DNA of 6,665 nt from assembly GCA_964564735.1 (NCBI GenBank), contig CAZMCH010000152.1:1-6665 (forward strand), given 5' to 3'. Positions within the stretch are counted from its first letter, which is position 1; every line of letters begins with the position of its first letter. The position numbers and the translations under genes are program-made. Shown piece after piece: positions 1 to 5,901 of this stretch. The stretch is from CAZMCH01 sp964564735. Its GTDB lineage: Bacteria; Poribacteria; DTPJ01. The notes beneath the pieces are model-generated. The model saw nothing but the letters and a program-made list of their open reading frames with translations, was not told the DNA's origin and ran no database searches.

Positions 1-574
1 TATGTCTAATCAAATGGGCGATCCTCATTTCTTGGATGATGTTAGCAAATGGATGAGTCTTTCACAAGAGGAATGGCAAAAACGCCAAGATGGAGTTATG
101 ATTGATGATCATCTTGACGTGCCAAGCTTCATAAAAGATAAGACTAAACTCAAGCCATTGCTAAATAATGCAAGACATTTTTCTTTTCTTGGGAAAATAG
201 GCTTTGGAAAGATCGGTACAAAAAAGTTTGTGCAACTCATAAAACACGCCCCACTCATTATCATTGTTTTGATGAATACACAAAAGAGATCGCCCGGAGA
301 AAATAGAGAAACATGGGAATTATTAGGCATGGGCGGATTTATTGAGCATATCTTATTATCTGCAACCGCATTAAATATAGGCACACATTTTATAAATGCC
401 CCTCTTGAGACAAAAAAAGATAGGGATAAATTAAGGGCGATCTTTTCAATTCCAGATAATTATGATCCTGTATGTATTGTCAGAGCAGGATATATTAGCG
501 AATCACCAAAGCATTCTGTTAGGCTTGATCCAGATAAATTTGTGCATTATGAACGTTTTGGAAATAAAAAGTAA
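1..574 (+). CDS. Nitroreductase-family flavoprotein, 5'-truncated by window edge
   Basis: This is the C-terminal part of a nitroreductase-like, FMN-dependent NAD(P)H oxidoreductase, expected in the cytoplasm. The visible 190 residues contain the family's second-half pattern: a hydrophobic strand at about 84-91 (PLIIIVLM), the helix and turn at about 108-134 (LLGMGGFIEHILLSATALNI, then GTHFINAPL), and the strand 'PVCIVRAGY' at about 156-164, preceded by the 'IPDNYDP' turn. The N-terminal FMN-binding half (an Arg-rich start and the 'PS..N.QPW' segment) is absent. The frame is open to the left edge and no ribosome binding site is visible, so the ATG at base 2 is probably an internal Met. The substrate cannot be told: the family includes nitro-, quinone- and enone reductases and some dehalogenating or cofactor-processing enzymes. 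The gene lies 70 bp upstream of the creatininase-family gene on the same strand, so co-transcription is possible although a hairpin repeat separates them. The family call is fairly sure; the function is not. Confidence 0.75.
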   Translation, partial: MSNQMGDPHFLDDVSKWMSLSQEEWQKRQDGVMIDDHLDVPSFIKDKTKLKPLLNNARHFSFLGKIGFGKIGTKKFVQLIKHAPLIIIVLMNTQKRSPGENRETWELLGMGGFIEHILLSATALNIGTHFINAPLETKKDRDKLRAIFSIPDNYDPVCIVRAGYISESPKHSVRLDPDKFVHYERFGNKK

Positions 575-585
575 AACCACAAAAG

Positions 586-606
586 TCTCCCTTTGCCAAA
601 GGGAGA
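586..606. repeat. Short perfect hairpin in an intergenic repeat
   Basis: Just after the nitroreductase stop, TCTCCCTTT (586-594) pairs perfectly with AAAGGGAGA (598-606) around a GCC loop. It is followed by a partial direct copy, AGGGAGATTT (600-609) then AGGGATTTTA (612-621). There is no clean U-run after the stem, so a strong intrinsic terminator is unlikely. From memory, similar 'CTCCCTTTG...CAAAGGGAG' units recur between genes in several environmental anaerobe genomes, so I read it as a dispersed REP-like repeat. It may still act as an mRNA-stabilising or weakly terminating hairpin between the two genes. Confidence 0.55.
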
Positions 607-644
607 TTTAGAGGGATTTTAAGTATGACAAAAAAGGAGTAATT

Positions 645-1478
645 ATGTCAGAAGTCAGATGGGAAAAACTCAGACCCCGTGATATGGAGAAAAGAGTCAA
701 TGAATTTCCAGTAGTATATGTGCCTTTTGGGAGTCTTGAATGGCATGGCTATCATAATCCATTAGGGCTTGACACGATTAAGGCAAGGGCTTTGTGCCTT
801 CGTTCTGCTGAAAAAAGCGGAGGAATTGTAACACCTGCAACATATTGGCCCATTGGTGGGATGCCACATCCTTGGACAGTCAGGATGTCTGAGGAAATGG
901 TTCATGATCTTGCAGTAGCAATATTTCAACAAATGGCGCATGTTGGTTTCAAGGTTGCAATTGCATTGACAGGGCATTATGGAATAGAGCAAGTCTATCA
1001 CATAAAAAAATCTGCGCTAGAGGTTATGTATCAGACAGGATTGTCAATATACGCTTTGCCTGAATATGAAGTCGTTGCAGACGAAGGCTATCGTGGCGAT
1101 CATGCGGCAAAATGGGAAACTTCATTGACGCAATACCTGTTTCCTGATCTTGTTGACATGAACGAAGCGGAAGCTCCTGATATACAAATGGACGGAGTTG
1201 GCGGAGAAGACCCACGCATACACGCATCAAAGGAGCTTGGCGAAAAGACTGCAGAACTTATAATTGAAAGATTGTCATTAGTGGCAAATAGGCTTGTAAA
1301 TGAAACATCAGCAAGGGAACGATCAAAATTCATATCTGCATCAGATTTGCATTGTCAGATAATAAATAAATTTTCATGGGGCTGTCTCGGAAATGAAAGC
1401 TATTGGCGGGGCGTAACAGCTTTATGGAAAGGCAATTATGATGAGGCTTTAGGGGCTTTTAATAAAGTTATACAATAA
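645..1478 (+). CDS. Creatininase-family metal-dependent amidohydrolase
   Basis: This is a 277-residue protein of the creatininase/formamide hydrolase fold, a cytoplasmic binuclear-metal hydrolase that opens cyclic amides or related C-N or C-C bonds. The N-terminal signature 'VPFGSLEWHGYHNPLGLD' (about 26-43) supplies the metal ligands E32, H34 and D43, with the same spacing as E34/H36/D45 of Pseudomonas creatininase. 'TGHYG' (109-113) gives H111, and 'GDHAAKWETS' (151-160) is the family's His...Glu-Thr-Ser element. The position matching creatininase E122 is G113, so true creatinine hydrolysis is doubtful. Other family roles include the MftE peptidase, archaeal ArfB deformylase and, as I recall, cyclitol-ring hydrolases of the IolN type. 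Residues about 252-277 (YWRGVTALWKGNYDEALGAF) resemble one tetratricopeptide-repeat unit, an unusual tail. The ATG start has AAGGAG five bases upstream. A same-strand nitroreductase precedes it and catabolic enzymes follow after a repeat-filled gap. The family is certain; the substrate is unknown. Confidence 0.88.
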   Translation: MSEVRWEKLRPRDMEKRVNEFPVVYVPFGSLEWHGYHNPLGLDTIKARALCLRSAEKSGGIVTPATYWPIGGMPHPWTVRMSEEMVHDLAVAIFQQMAHVGFKVAIALTGHYGIEQVYHIKKSALEVMYQTGLSIYALPEYEVVADEGYRGDHAAKWETSLTQYLFPDLVDMNEAEAPDIQMDGVGGEDPRIHASKELGEKTAELIIERLSLVANRLVNETSARERSKFISASDLHCQIINKFSWGCLGNESYWRGVTALWKGNYDEALGAFNKVIQ

Positions 1479-1505
1479 ATAATCTGAAAAGATATATGAT
1501 ATGCA

Positions 1506-1651
1506 ATGAATAAATTGAAGGAAGATCTTGAGAGATGTGAAGATGCAAAAAATTGGCGAATCGTTCCTATGCAATAGGTTCGGAAGGGACATCTGGCATT
1601 ATCCAAAGAATAAAAAACGCAAGACCTGACCTGTATAACAAAGATAAATAA
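1506..1651 (+). pseudogene. Frameshifted coding remnant, unidentified
   Basis: Two adjoining frames read like one broken protein. From ATG 1506 the first frame gives MNKLKEDLERCEDAKNW and stops at TAG 1575. From about 1550 the -1 frame gives 'LANRSYAIGSEGTSGIIQRI' and then 'KNARPDLYNKDK', ending at TAA 1649-1651. The frames can be joined by a one-base slip in the A6 run at 1547-1552, giving about 47 residues with a helical, charged N-part and a helix-turn-helix-like composition at the end. No ribosome binding site precedes the ATG, so this may be the 3' end of a decayed longer gene. I do not recognise the family. The stop lies two bases before the left arm of the inverted-repeat element. It could also be chance open sequence. 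Confidence 0.3.
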
Positions 1652-1652
1652 C

Positions 1653-1935
1653 GTCAGTTCGATATAAGAATGAACCACAAAGGCACTAAAACACAAAGCA
1701 TCACAAGGGATTAAAGATTAAATCTTTAAATTGCATTTTTGCAAGAAAACCATTTATTTTCAATAGTCTATCATCTGATTTCATCTGTTTAAAAAATCAG
1801 AGATAATCAGCGTTACACAGTCAGCGAAAATCAGTGGTCTATTCCTTTTTTGCAACGTTAAAAATCTTCAATCTTATTTCTTGCTTTGTGCCTTTGTGTC
1901 TTGGTGGCAAATACAATTTTTTACGTCGAACTCAC
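1653..1935. repeat. Inverted-repeat element (MITE-like or palindromic intergenic repeat)
   Basis: The outer ends match as inverted repeats: GTCAGTTCGA (1653-1662) against TCGAACTCAC (1926-1935), 9 of 10 bases with a perfect AGTTCGA/TCGAACT core. Similarity continues inward over about 80 bases per arm. On the left, ACCACAAAGGCACTAAAACA (1674-1693) is followed by CAAAGC. On the right, the reverse complement of about 1884-1909 reads GCCACCAAGACACAAAGGCA then CAAAGC. Both arms go on into related AT-rich sequence rich in AAGATT and ATCTTT. The centre (about 1770-1840) carries further short repeats. No transposase is present. From memory, the 'CACAAAGGCACAAAG' motif is a common dispersed intergenic repeat in environmental bacteria. 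The right end stops 7 bases before the ribosome binding site of the deacetylase gene, so the element supplies that gene's immediate upstream DNA. Confidence 0.6.
1771..1834. repeat. Short tandem and inverted repeats in the element's core
   Basis: Two adjacent 10-mers, TCATCTGATT (1771-1780) and TCATCTGTTT (1781-1790), differ at one base. They are followed by AATCAG at 1795-1800, 1805-1810 and 1829-1834. ATCTGATTT (1773-1781) can pair with AAATCAG plus nearby AGAT (about 1794-1804), so the RNA could fold into a hairpin. No open reading frame of note crosses this stretch. It looks like a second repeat family nested inside the inverted-repeat element. Confidence 0.45.
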
Positions 1936-1942
1936 CTTAAAT

Positions 1943-1959
1943 AAGGAGATGAAAACTTG
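1943..1959 (+). promoter_or_regulatory. Ribosome binding site that fixes a TTG start
   Basis: AAGGAG (1943-1948) is followed by eight bases and then TTG at 1957-1959. The downstream frame begins with a typical first beta-strand (ATLLIGYDV), so translation from TTG gives a complete NodB domain. The next in-frame ATG (Met88) lies far inside the domain, beyond motif 2, and cannot be the start. Confidence 0.8.
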
Positions 1960-2766
1960 GCAACATTACTAATCGGTTACGACGTAGAGACGCAAGACCC
2001 AAATAGCAAGGCAACAGAGCATTTTCTTAAAACAGCAAGCAAATTGCATAGAGAGCTAAACGCACCATGCACGCTGTTTATCTGTGGCAGGACGCTTGAG
2101 AATAACTTAGATGAATTTAAGAGAATAAAAGCGGAATATAGCGATTTATTCGATCTGCAACAGCATACATATTCCCATGTTTTGCTAAAGACTGTCTTTC
2201 AGGAAAATGATCAAGGCATGACCATGTTTAGAGGCGGGACACTTGAGCAAATACGTGAAGAAGTCCGAAAGCCCATTGAGCTAATGAAACAACTCCTAGA
2301 CGTTGATTGTATCGGCTTGACAGGACCATATTGCTATTACAGAGGCTTATCAGACAGACCAGATATTCTTGAAATACTGCACGAACTTGGGATTAGATTT
2401 GTCCGCACATTTGGGCGTAATCAGTTTGACTGGCAACCTGTAACATTCAAAGTTCAGCCGTTTTGGTATGATACTCAAGGCTTTGGCGATATTTTGGAAT
2501 GTCCCATTCAGGGTTGGCAAGATTGCATAATGAGAGATCAGATCGGTTGGGCTAATCGTGAAGGCTATCTCAGCGAATTAAAGAAGAATCTCGATCATAT
2601 TGCCAAAAACAATCTCGTCTGGGGATATGCACAGCACGACTGGTCATCAATCAAAGAAGACCCAGATATGTCTATCACTCGTGCAATGATAGAGTATGCT
2701 CAATCCATTGGCGTTAAATTAATGTCATATCTTGATTTTTACACAGAACAAAAAGCTTGTCGATAA
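1957..2766 (+). CDS. NodB-type polysaccharide deacetylase-family protein
   Basis: This 269-residue protein has the carbohydrate esterase 4/NodB homology fold, whose members remove N- or O-acyl groups or open cyclic ureides (PuuE allantoinases) with one bound metal. Visible motifs are 'GYDVET' (7-12, the DVE variant of motif 1, D9), 'QQHTYSH' (68-74, metal-binding H70 and H74), 'TGPYCYYRG' (122-130, the R/T-G-P-Y motif 3 loop) and 'WGYAQHDW' (222-229, the late catalytic His H227). There is no signal peptide or membrane segment, so it should be cytoplasmic, which argues against a cell-wall deacetylase and for a small-molecule substrate. The start is TTG: AAGGAG at 1943-1948 sits eight bases upstream and no ATG fits. 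A same-strand Gfo/Idh gene begins 64 bp after the stop, probably in one transcript. Its upstream region is the inverted-repeat element. The family is confident; the substrate is unknown. Confidence 0.85.
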   Translation: MATLLIGYDVETQDPNSKATEHFLKTASKLHRELNAPCTLFICGRTLENNLDEFKRIKAEYSDLFDLQQHTYSHVLLKTVFQENDQGMTMFRGGTLEQIREEVRKPIELMKQLLDVDCIGLTGPYCYYRGLSDRPDILEILHELGIRFVRTFGRNQFDWQPVTFKVQPFWYDTQGFGDILECPIQGWQDCIMRDQIGWANREGYLSELKKNLDHIAKNNLVWGYAQHDWSSIKEDPDMSITRAMIEYAQSIGVKLMSYLDFYTEQKACR

Positions 2767-2830
2767 ATCATATTCATTGATAAACATACAAATAAATTCT
2801 CTTATAACAAAATAAAAGGAGGTATTGAAT

Positions 2831-3907
2831 ATGGATAAGGTTAGAATAGGTCTTATTGGTTCACAATTTGTAAGCACAATACATGCAGAATCACTAAAAA
2901 GGGTCGCTGATGCAGAGATTATAGCTGTTGCTTCAAAGACAGAAGAGCATGTCAGAACATTTGCCAAACATCATAGTATCCCACATTATTTTACAGATTA
3001 CAAAAAAATGCTTGAAATGGACGAGATTGACATGATTATAATTGGTGCGCCAAATTATCTTCATGCGCAAATTACCGTTGATTCTGCAAAGGCAGGTAAG
3101 CATATCGTATGCGAAAAGCCACTTTGTATGAATCTCATGGAAGCTGATTTAATGATTGATACATGTAAAAAAGAGAAAGTAAAACTCATGTATGCTGAGG
3201 AATTATGCTTTACACCAAAATACGTTAGGCTAAAGCAACTTGTTGATGAAGGTGCGCTTGGCGATGTTTATATGATAAAACAATGTGAGAAGCATGACGG
3301 ACCTCATTCTCCTTGGTTTTGGGATGTTGAGCTATCTGGTGGCGGAGTTGTTCTTGATATGGGTTGTCATGCGTTTGAATTTTTCAGATGGATGCTAGGA
3401 AAACCCGAAGTTGAAAGCGTCTATGCAGATATGGGAACTTATGTCCATAAAGATAAGACGAAAGGTGACGATAATAGCCTTGTAATCGTAAAATTCAAGA
3501 ATGGAGTTACTTGCCTTGCAGAAGAAAGCTGGGCAAAAAAGGGCGGAATGGACGATCAAGCAGAAGTTTATGGATCAGAAGGCGTTGCCTATGCGAATCT
3601 GTTGAGAGGAAACTCAATTCTGACATACAGCGATACAGGATACGGATACGCTGTCGAAAAAGCTGGTTCAACAAAAGGCTGGTCATTTACGATATATGAA
3701 GAAGCATGGAATTATGGCTTCCCACAAGAGATGGAGCATTTCGTTGATTGTGTGAAAAATGACAAAGAACCTATAGAAACAGGCGAAGATGCAAGAGTTG
3801 TTATGGAAATGATATTTGCGTCTTATGAATCAGCAAGAACTGGCTGTAAAGTAAATTTGCCTTTCAAGACCGATGCCAAAAGAGCAATAGACCTTTACCT
3901 GAAATAA
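2831..3907 (+). CDS. Gfo/Idh/MocA-family NAD(P)-dependent oxidoreductase
   Basis: This 358-residue cytoplasmic dehydrogenase belongs to the glucose-fructose oxidoreductase/inositol dehydrogenase/MocA family, which oxidises or reduces sugars, cyclitols and related polyols. The N-terminal Rossmann domain shows 'RIGLIGSQFVSTIHAESL' (5-22), a nucleotide-binding loop in which the usual G-x-G is G-S-Q. Next come 'APNYLHA' (73-79) and the hallmark 'CEKPLCMN' (94-101) with catalytic K96. The C-terminal domain carries 'GGGVVLDMGCHAFEFFRWML' (170-189), supplying the usual D176 and H180 active-site pair. Length is normal for the family. The start is the ATG at 2831: AAAAGGAGGT (2814-2823) lies seven bases upstream, whereas an in-frame TTG at 2825 would be almost on top of the ribosome binding site. 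It lies 64 bp after the deacetylase gene and is probably co-transcribed with it. The family fits the 'IolG-like' role suggested by the creatininase-fold neighbour, but the substrate cannot be read from the motifs. Confidence 0.9.
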   Translation: MDKVRIGLIGSQFVSTIHAESLKRVADAEIIAVASKTEEHVRTFAKHHSIPHYFTDYKKMLEMDEIDMIIIGAPNYLHAQITVDSAKAGKHIVCEKPLCMNLMEADLMIDTCKKEKVKLMYAEELCFTPKYVRLKQLVDEGALGDVYMIKQCEKHDGPHSPWFWDVELSGGGVVLDMGCHAFEFFRWMLGKPEVESVYADMGTYVHKDKTKGDDNSLVIVKFKNGVTCLAEESWAKKGGMDDQAEVYGSEGVAYANLLRGNSILTYSDTGYGYAVEKAGSTKGWSFTIYEEAWNYGFPQEMEHFVDCVKNDKEPIETGEDARVVMEMIFASYESARTGCKVNLPFKTDAKRAIDLYLK

Positions 3908-3912
3908 TTAGT

Positions 3913-3962
3913 TTGGGAATAATAAAACTATCTTGGTTGTTTTAATTTAATAGCCCTCCCAA
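3913..3962 (+). terminator. Weak nested hairpin after the Gfo/Idh gene
   Basis: TTGGGA (3913-3918) can pair with TCCCAA (3957-3962), and inside it AATAAAAC (3921-3928) pairs with GTTTTAATT (3939-3947) with one bulged A. A short T-run (ATTTTG) follows the outer arm. The stem is mostly A-T, so this is a weak terminator candidate at best. It sits just before the likely peroxiredoxin promoter, where an operon end would be expected. Confidence 0.25.
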
Positions 3963-3964
3963 TT

Positions 3965-3992
3965 TTGTTAATGTTGCCCATTATAATATAAA
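3965..3992 (+). promoter_or_regulatory. Candidate sigma-70-type promoter for the peroxiredoxin gene
   Basis: TTGTTA (3965-3970) and TATAAA (3987-3992) are separated by 16 bases. A perfect TATAAT (3982-3987) overlaps the -10 but has no good -35 at standard spacing. Either would start RNA about 40 bases before the ATG at 4041. This supports independent expression of the peroxiredoxin rather than read-through from the upstream gene. Confidence 0.4.
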
Positions 3993-4040
3993 TTAAATTG
4001 TCGCTAAAACTCTAATCCTGAATAATGTAAGGAGGAAAAC

Positions 4041-4706
4041 ATGGAAGAAACCAAAACAATGCCTTTAATTGGAGACAAAGCACCAGAATTTTCAGCTCAA
4101 ACAACCAAAGGACCTATTAATTTCCCTGCCGATTATAAGGGAAAATGGATTGTCTTATTTTCACATCCAGCCGATTATACTCCCGTCTGCACAACAGAGT
4201 TTGTGGCATTTGCCAAAAGAAATGATCAATTTAAGTCGCTAAATACCGAGCTTATAGGTCTTTCTATTGATCAGATTTTCTCTCATATAAAATGGGAAGA
4301 ATGGATCAAAGAGAAGATCGGTGTAGAAATCCCATTCCCTATAATAGCTGATAATACAGGCAAGATCGGCGCTCTTTATGGTATGCTTCATGCAGTTGCA
4401 TCAGGAAGCCAGACAGTAAGAGCAGTATTTATAATTGATACAGAGGGAATTATCAGAGCGATACTGTATTACCCAATGAATGTCGGGCGCAATATGGATG
4501 AAATCGTAAGATTAGTCAAAGCTCTCCAGACTGCCGATGAAAAGAAAGTCGCCTTGCCAGCAGGATGGCCAAATAATGAACTTATCGGCGATAGAGCCAT
4601 AATTCCTCCACCAAATTCAGCACAAGGAGCTGCAGAACGTCTTGAAACCGCAAAAACAGGTGAAATAGAATGTTATGATTGGTGGTTCTGCCATAAAAAA
4701 ATCTAA
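4041..4706 (+). CDS. Peroxiredoxin, Prx6 subfamily
   Basis: This 221-residue thiol peroxidase reduces hydrogen peroxide and organic hydroperoxides in the cytoplasm. The active-site motif 'PADYTPVCTTEF' (43-54) contains peroxidatic C50 with the conserved Pro and Thr. 'GDKAPEFSAQTTKGPINF' (11-28) is the usual thioredoxin-fold start, and 'RAVFIIDTEGIIRAILYYP' (about 130-148) carries the conserved Arg and the dimer strand. The long C-terminal arm, with 'LPAGWPNNELIGDRAIIPPP' (173-192) and 'CYDWWFC' (211-217), is typical of Prx6-type enzymes. C211 and C217 have the same six-residue spacing as the C-terminal pair (C207/C213) known from the archaeal enzyme of Aeropyrum pernix. The start is set by AAGGAGG directly upstream of ATG 4041. 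The gene has its own likely promoter and a terminator right behind it, so it is probably a single-gene stress transcript. Family and activity are confident; the reducing partner is unknown. Confidence 0.93.
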   Translation: MEETKTMPLIGDKAPEFSAQTTKGPINFPADYKGKWIVLFSHPADYTPVCTTEFVAFAKRNDQFKSLNTELIGLSIDQIFSHIKWEEWIKEKIGVEIPFPIIADNTGKIGALYGMLHAVASGSQTVRAVFIIDTEGIIRAILYYPMNVGRNMDEIVRLVKALQTADEKKVALPAGWPNNELIGDRAIIPPPNSAQGAAERLETAKTGEIECYDWWFCHKKI

Positions 4707-4717
4707 TATGAATATTT

Positions 4718-4746
4718 ATAAAGACAGGCTTTATGCCTGTCTTTAT
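4718..4746. terminator. Bidirectional intrinsic terminator between convergent genes
   Basis: A perfect 12-bp stem, ATAAAGACAGGC (4718-4729) with GCCTGTCTTTAT (4735-4746), surrounds the loop TTTAT. On the - strand the stem is followed by an AT-rich tail ending in a seven-T run (complement of 4695-4701); on the + strand only short T-rich sequence follows. It lies between the convergent peroxiredoxin and Ldh_2 genes. The - strand gene's stop codon (4743-4745) is inside the stem. Confidence 0.8.
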
Positions 4747-5813
4747 CTAATTGGTTTAAAATTTGGTTCATTCGTATCTAACCCGACTTCTTTTGCTGAA
4801 TCGACAATTTGATTCCATGTTTCATCTTCAACATAAATGCCATTTTTTAGTCTTTTCTCTTTCTCTTTTGCCTCAATTTCACCGGGATAATATAATTCAT
4901 CAACGCCTTTCATCTTTTTTGATGTTTTTAGATAATCTATTAATTCATCTACATTACTTTTGAATTCTTCAATTGGAACAAAGTCTGAAACATTGATAAC
5001 AGTTATAAAAACTGCATTTCCAAATTTATCTGCATTAACCCGACTACATCCGGCGCCACTGAGCGCACCAGAAAGGACATCAACCATGAATCCAAGCCCA
5101 AAGCCTTTATGTCCTGCAATTCCTCCAAATGGTAATATTGCACCCGGAGGAGGTCCATATAGGTCTTTTGGATCGGTTGTTGGATTGCCTTCTGAATCGA
5201 TAATCCAGCCCTCTGGCAATTTCTCGCCTCTGTTGAGTTTAACACGGACTTTTCCTTCTGCAACTACCGCAGTTGTTAAATCAAGGACAACATGAGGATA
5301 TTTTGAAGATGGAACGCCTACTGAAAGCGGATTTGGTGAAAGTCTTCTCTCAATACCGCCCCAAGGTGGCATATATTGTGCAGAACCATGATTGTTAACG
5401 GTTGTCATGCCGATCATGTCATTTTCTACCGCAATTGCGGGATATTCACCAAGACGCGCTATATGGTTTGATTGCCTCATAGTAACCGTTGAAACAGACT
5501 TGCTTCTTGCCTTTTCTATAGCTATCTCCATTGCTTTTTTTCCAAGAACCTGTCCAAACCCCCAATTACCGTCTATAACAGCAGAACTAGGCGTTTCTTT
5601 TACTATTTGCATTTTTGCCCCGGGGATGATATTTCCGTTTTTTATTAATTTGACATATTGAGGGATTCTGATAACTCCATGCGAATCATGACCAACAAGA
5701 TTTGAGCCAACCAGAGATTCACTAACTCTTATTGCCTCCTCCGATGGAACACCCATTGCATTAAATATGTCAGAACCAATATTTATTAACTGATTCGCAG
5801 TCAAAATTGGCAT
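4743..5813 (-). CDS. Ldh_2-family NAD(P)-dependent dehydrogenase (malate/L-lactate/ureidoglycolate type)
   Basis: This 356-residue cytoplasmic oxidoreductase belongs to the Ldh_2 (MDH2) family, which is not Rossmann-type. Members interconvert 2-hydroxy and 2-oxo acids (malate, lactate, sulfolactate, ureidoglycolate, 2,3-diketogulonate) or reduce cyclic imino acids. Motifs in order are 'GHDSHGVIRIPQY' (41-53, with the conserved Ser-His pair S44/H45), 'SNHIARLGEYP' (115-125), 'NNHGSAQYMPPWGG' (140-153), 'NPLSVGVPS' (161-169), 'VLDLTTAVVAEGKV' (176-189) and 'GGIAGHKGFGLGFMVDVLSG' (230-249), the nucleotide- and substrate-binding signature. The start is the ATG at 5813: GGAGGA (complement of 5821-5826) lies seven bases upstream. 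In-frame ATG 5828 and TTG 5834 fall before or in that site and are rejected. The gene is transcribed divergently from the glycyl radical enzyme gene across a 226-bp control region and ends in a terminator stem. A 2-oxo acid or aldehyde-type product of the neighbouring enzyme would suit this dehydrogenase, but that is inference. Confidence 0.92.
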   Translation of the reverse strand: MPILTANQLINIGSDIFNAMGVPSEEAIRVSESLVGSNLVGHDSHGVIRIPQYVKLIKNGNIIPGAKMQIVKETPSSAVIDGNWGFGQVLGKKAMEIAIEKARSKSVSTVTMRQSNHIARLGEYPAIAVENDMIGMTTVNNHGSAQYMPPWGGIERRLSPNPLSVGVPSSKYPHVVLDLTTAVVAEGKVRVKLNRGEKLPEGWIIDSEGNPTTDPKDLYGPPPGAILPFGGIAGHKGFGLGFMVDVLSGALSGAGCSRVNADKFGNAVFITVINVSDFVPIEEFKSNVDELIDYLKTSKKMKGVDELYYPGEIEAKEKEKRLKNGIYVEDETWNQIVDSAKEVGLDTNEPNFKPIR

Positions 5814-5819
5814 ATCTAT

Positions 5820-5826
5820 TTCCTCC
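5820..5826 (-). promoter_or_regulatory. Ribosome binding site deciding the Ldh_2 start
   Basis: On the - strand the order is ATGGAGGAAATAGATATG. The GGAGGA is ideally placed for the second ATG (5813) and overlaps the first ATG (5828). The mature reading therefore begins MPILTANQ, which matches the usual family N-terminus. Confidence 0.75.
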
Positions 5827-5867
5827 ATAATCAAGTTTTTTATCTATTATTCATGAGATTATGCTAT

Positions 5868-5896
5868 ATATTAACTGAAAAGACCAGTTAGATCAA
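5868..5896 (-). promoter_or_regulatory. Candidate promoter for the Ldh_2 gene with a dyad in its spacer
   Basis: Read on the - strand, TTGATC (5896-5891) and TAATAT (5873-5868) are exactly 17 bases apart, a good sigma-70-type pair. RNA would start near 5860, leaving a leader of about 45 bases. The dyad TAACTG-7 bases-CAGTTA (5872-5890) fills the spacer and touches the -10 hexamer, a position where a bound protein would block transcription. Confidence 0.45.
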
Positions 5897-5901
5897 TGCA
5901 A

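Noticed and set aside
762..1333. Several - strand open frames opposite the creatininase-family gene
   Set aside because: They are antisense shadows of a gene with clear family motifs; their translations have no recognisable features.
2777..2809. Promoter-like TTGATA and TATAAC between the deacetylase and Gfo/Idh genes
   Set aside because: The spacer is 21 bases, too long for a standard promoter; co-transcription explains the short gap better.
2825..2830. Alternative TTG start for the Gfo/Idh gene at 2825
   Set aside because: It begins one base after the AAAAGGAGGT ribosome binding site; ATG 2831 has correct spacing and gives the family's normal N-terminus.
3511..3699. A 62-codon + strand frame inside the Gfo/Idh gene
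   Set aside because: Arg-rich out-of-frame translation within a conserved coding region; no start signal.
4960..5661. Open frames on the + strand at 4960-5295 and 5392-5661
   Set aside because: They lie opposite the well-supported Ldh_2 gene and show no domain, no ribosome binding site and no protein-like motifs.
5814..5834. Longer Ldh_2 start at TTG 5834 or ATG 5828
   Set aside because: These lie upstream of or within the GGAGGA site, which is correctly spaced only for ATG 5813.
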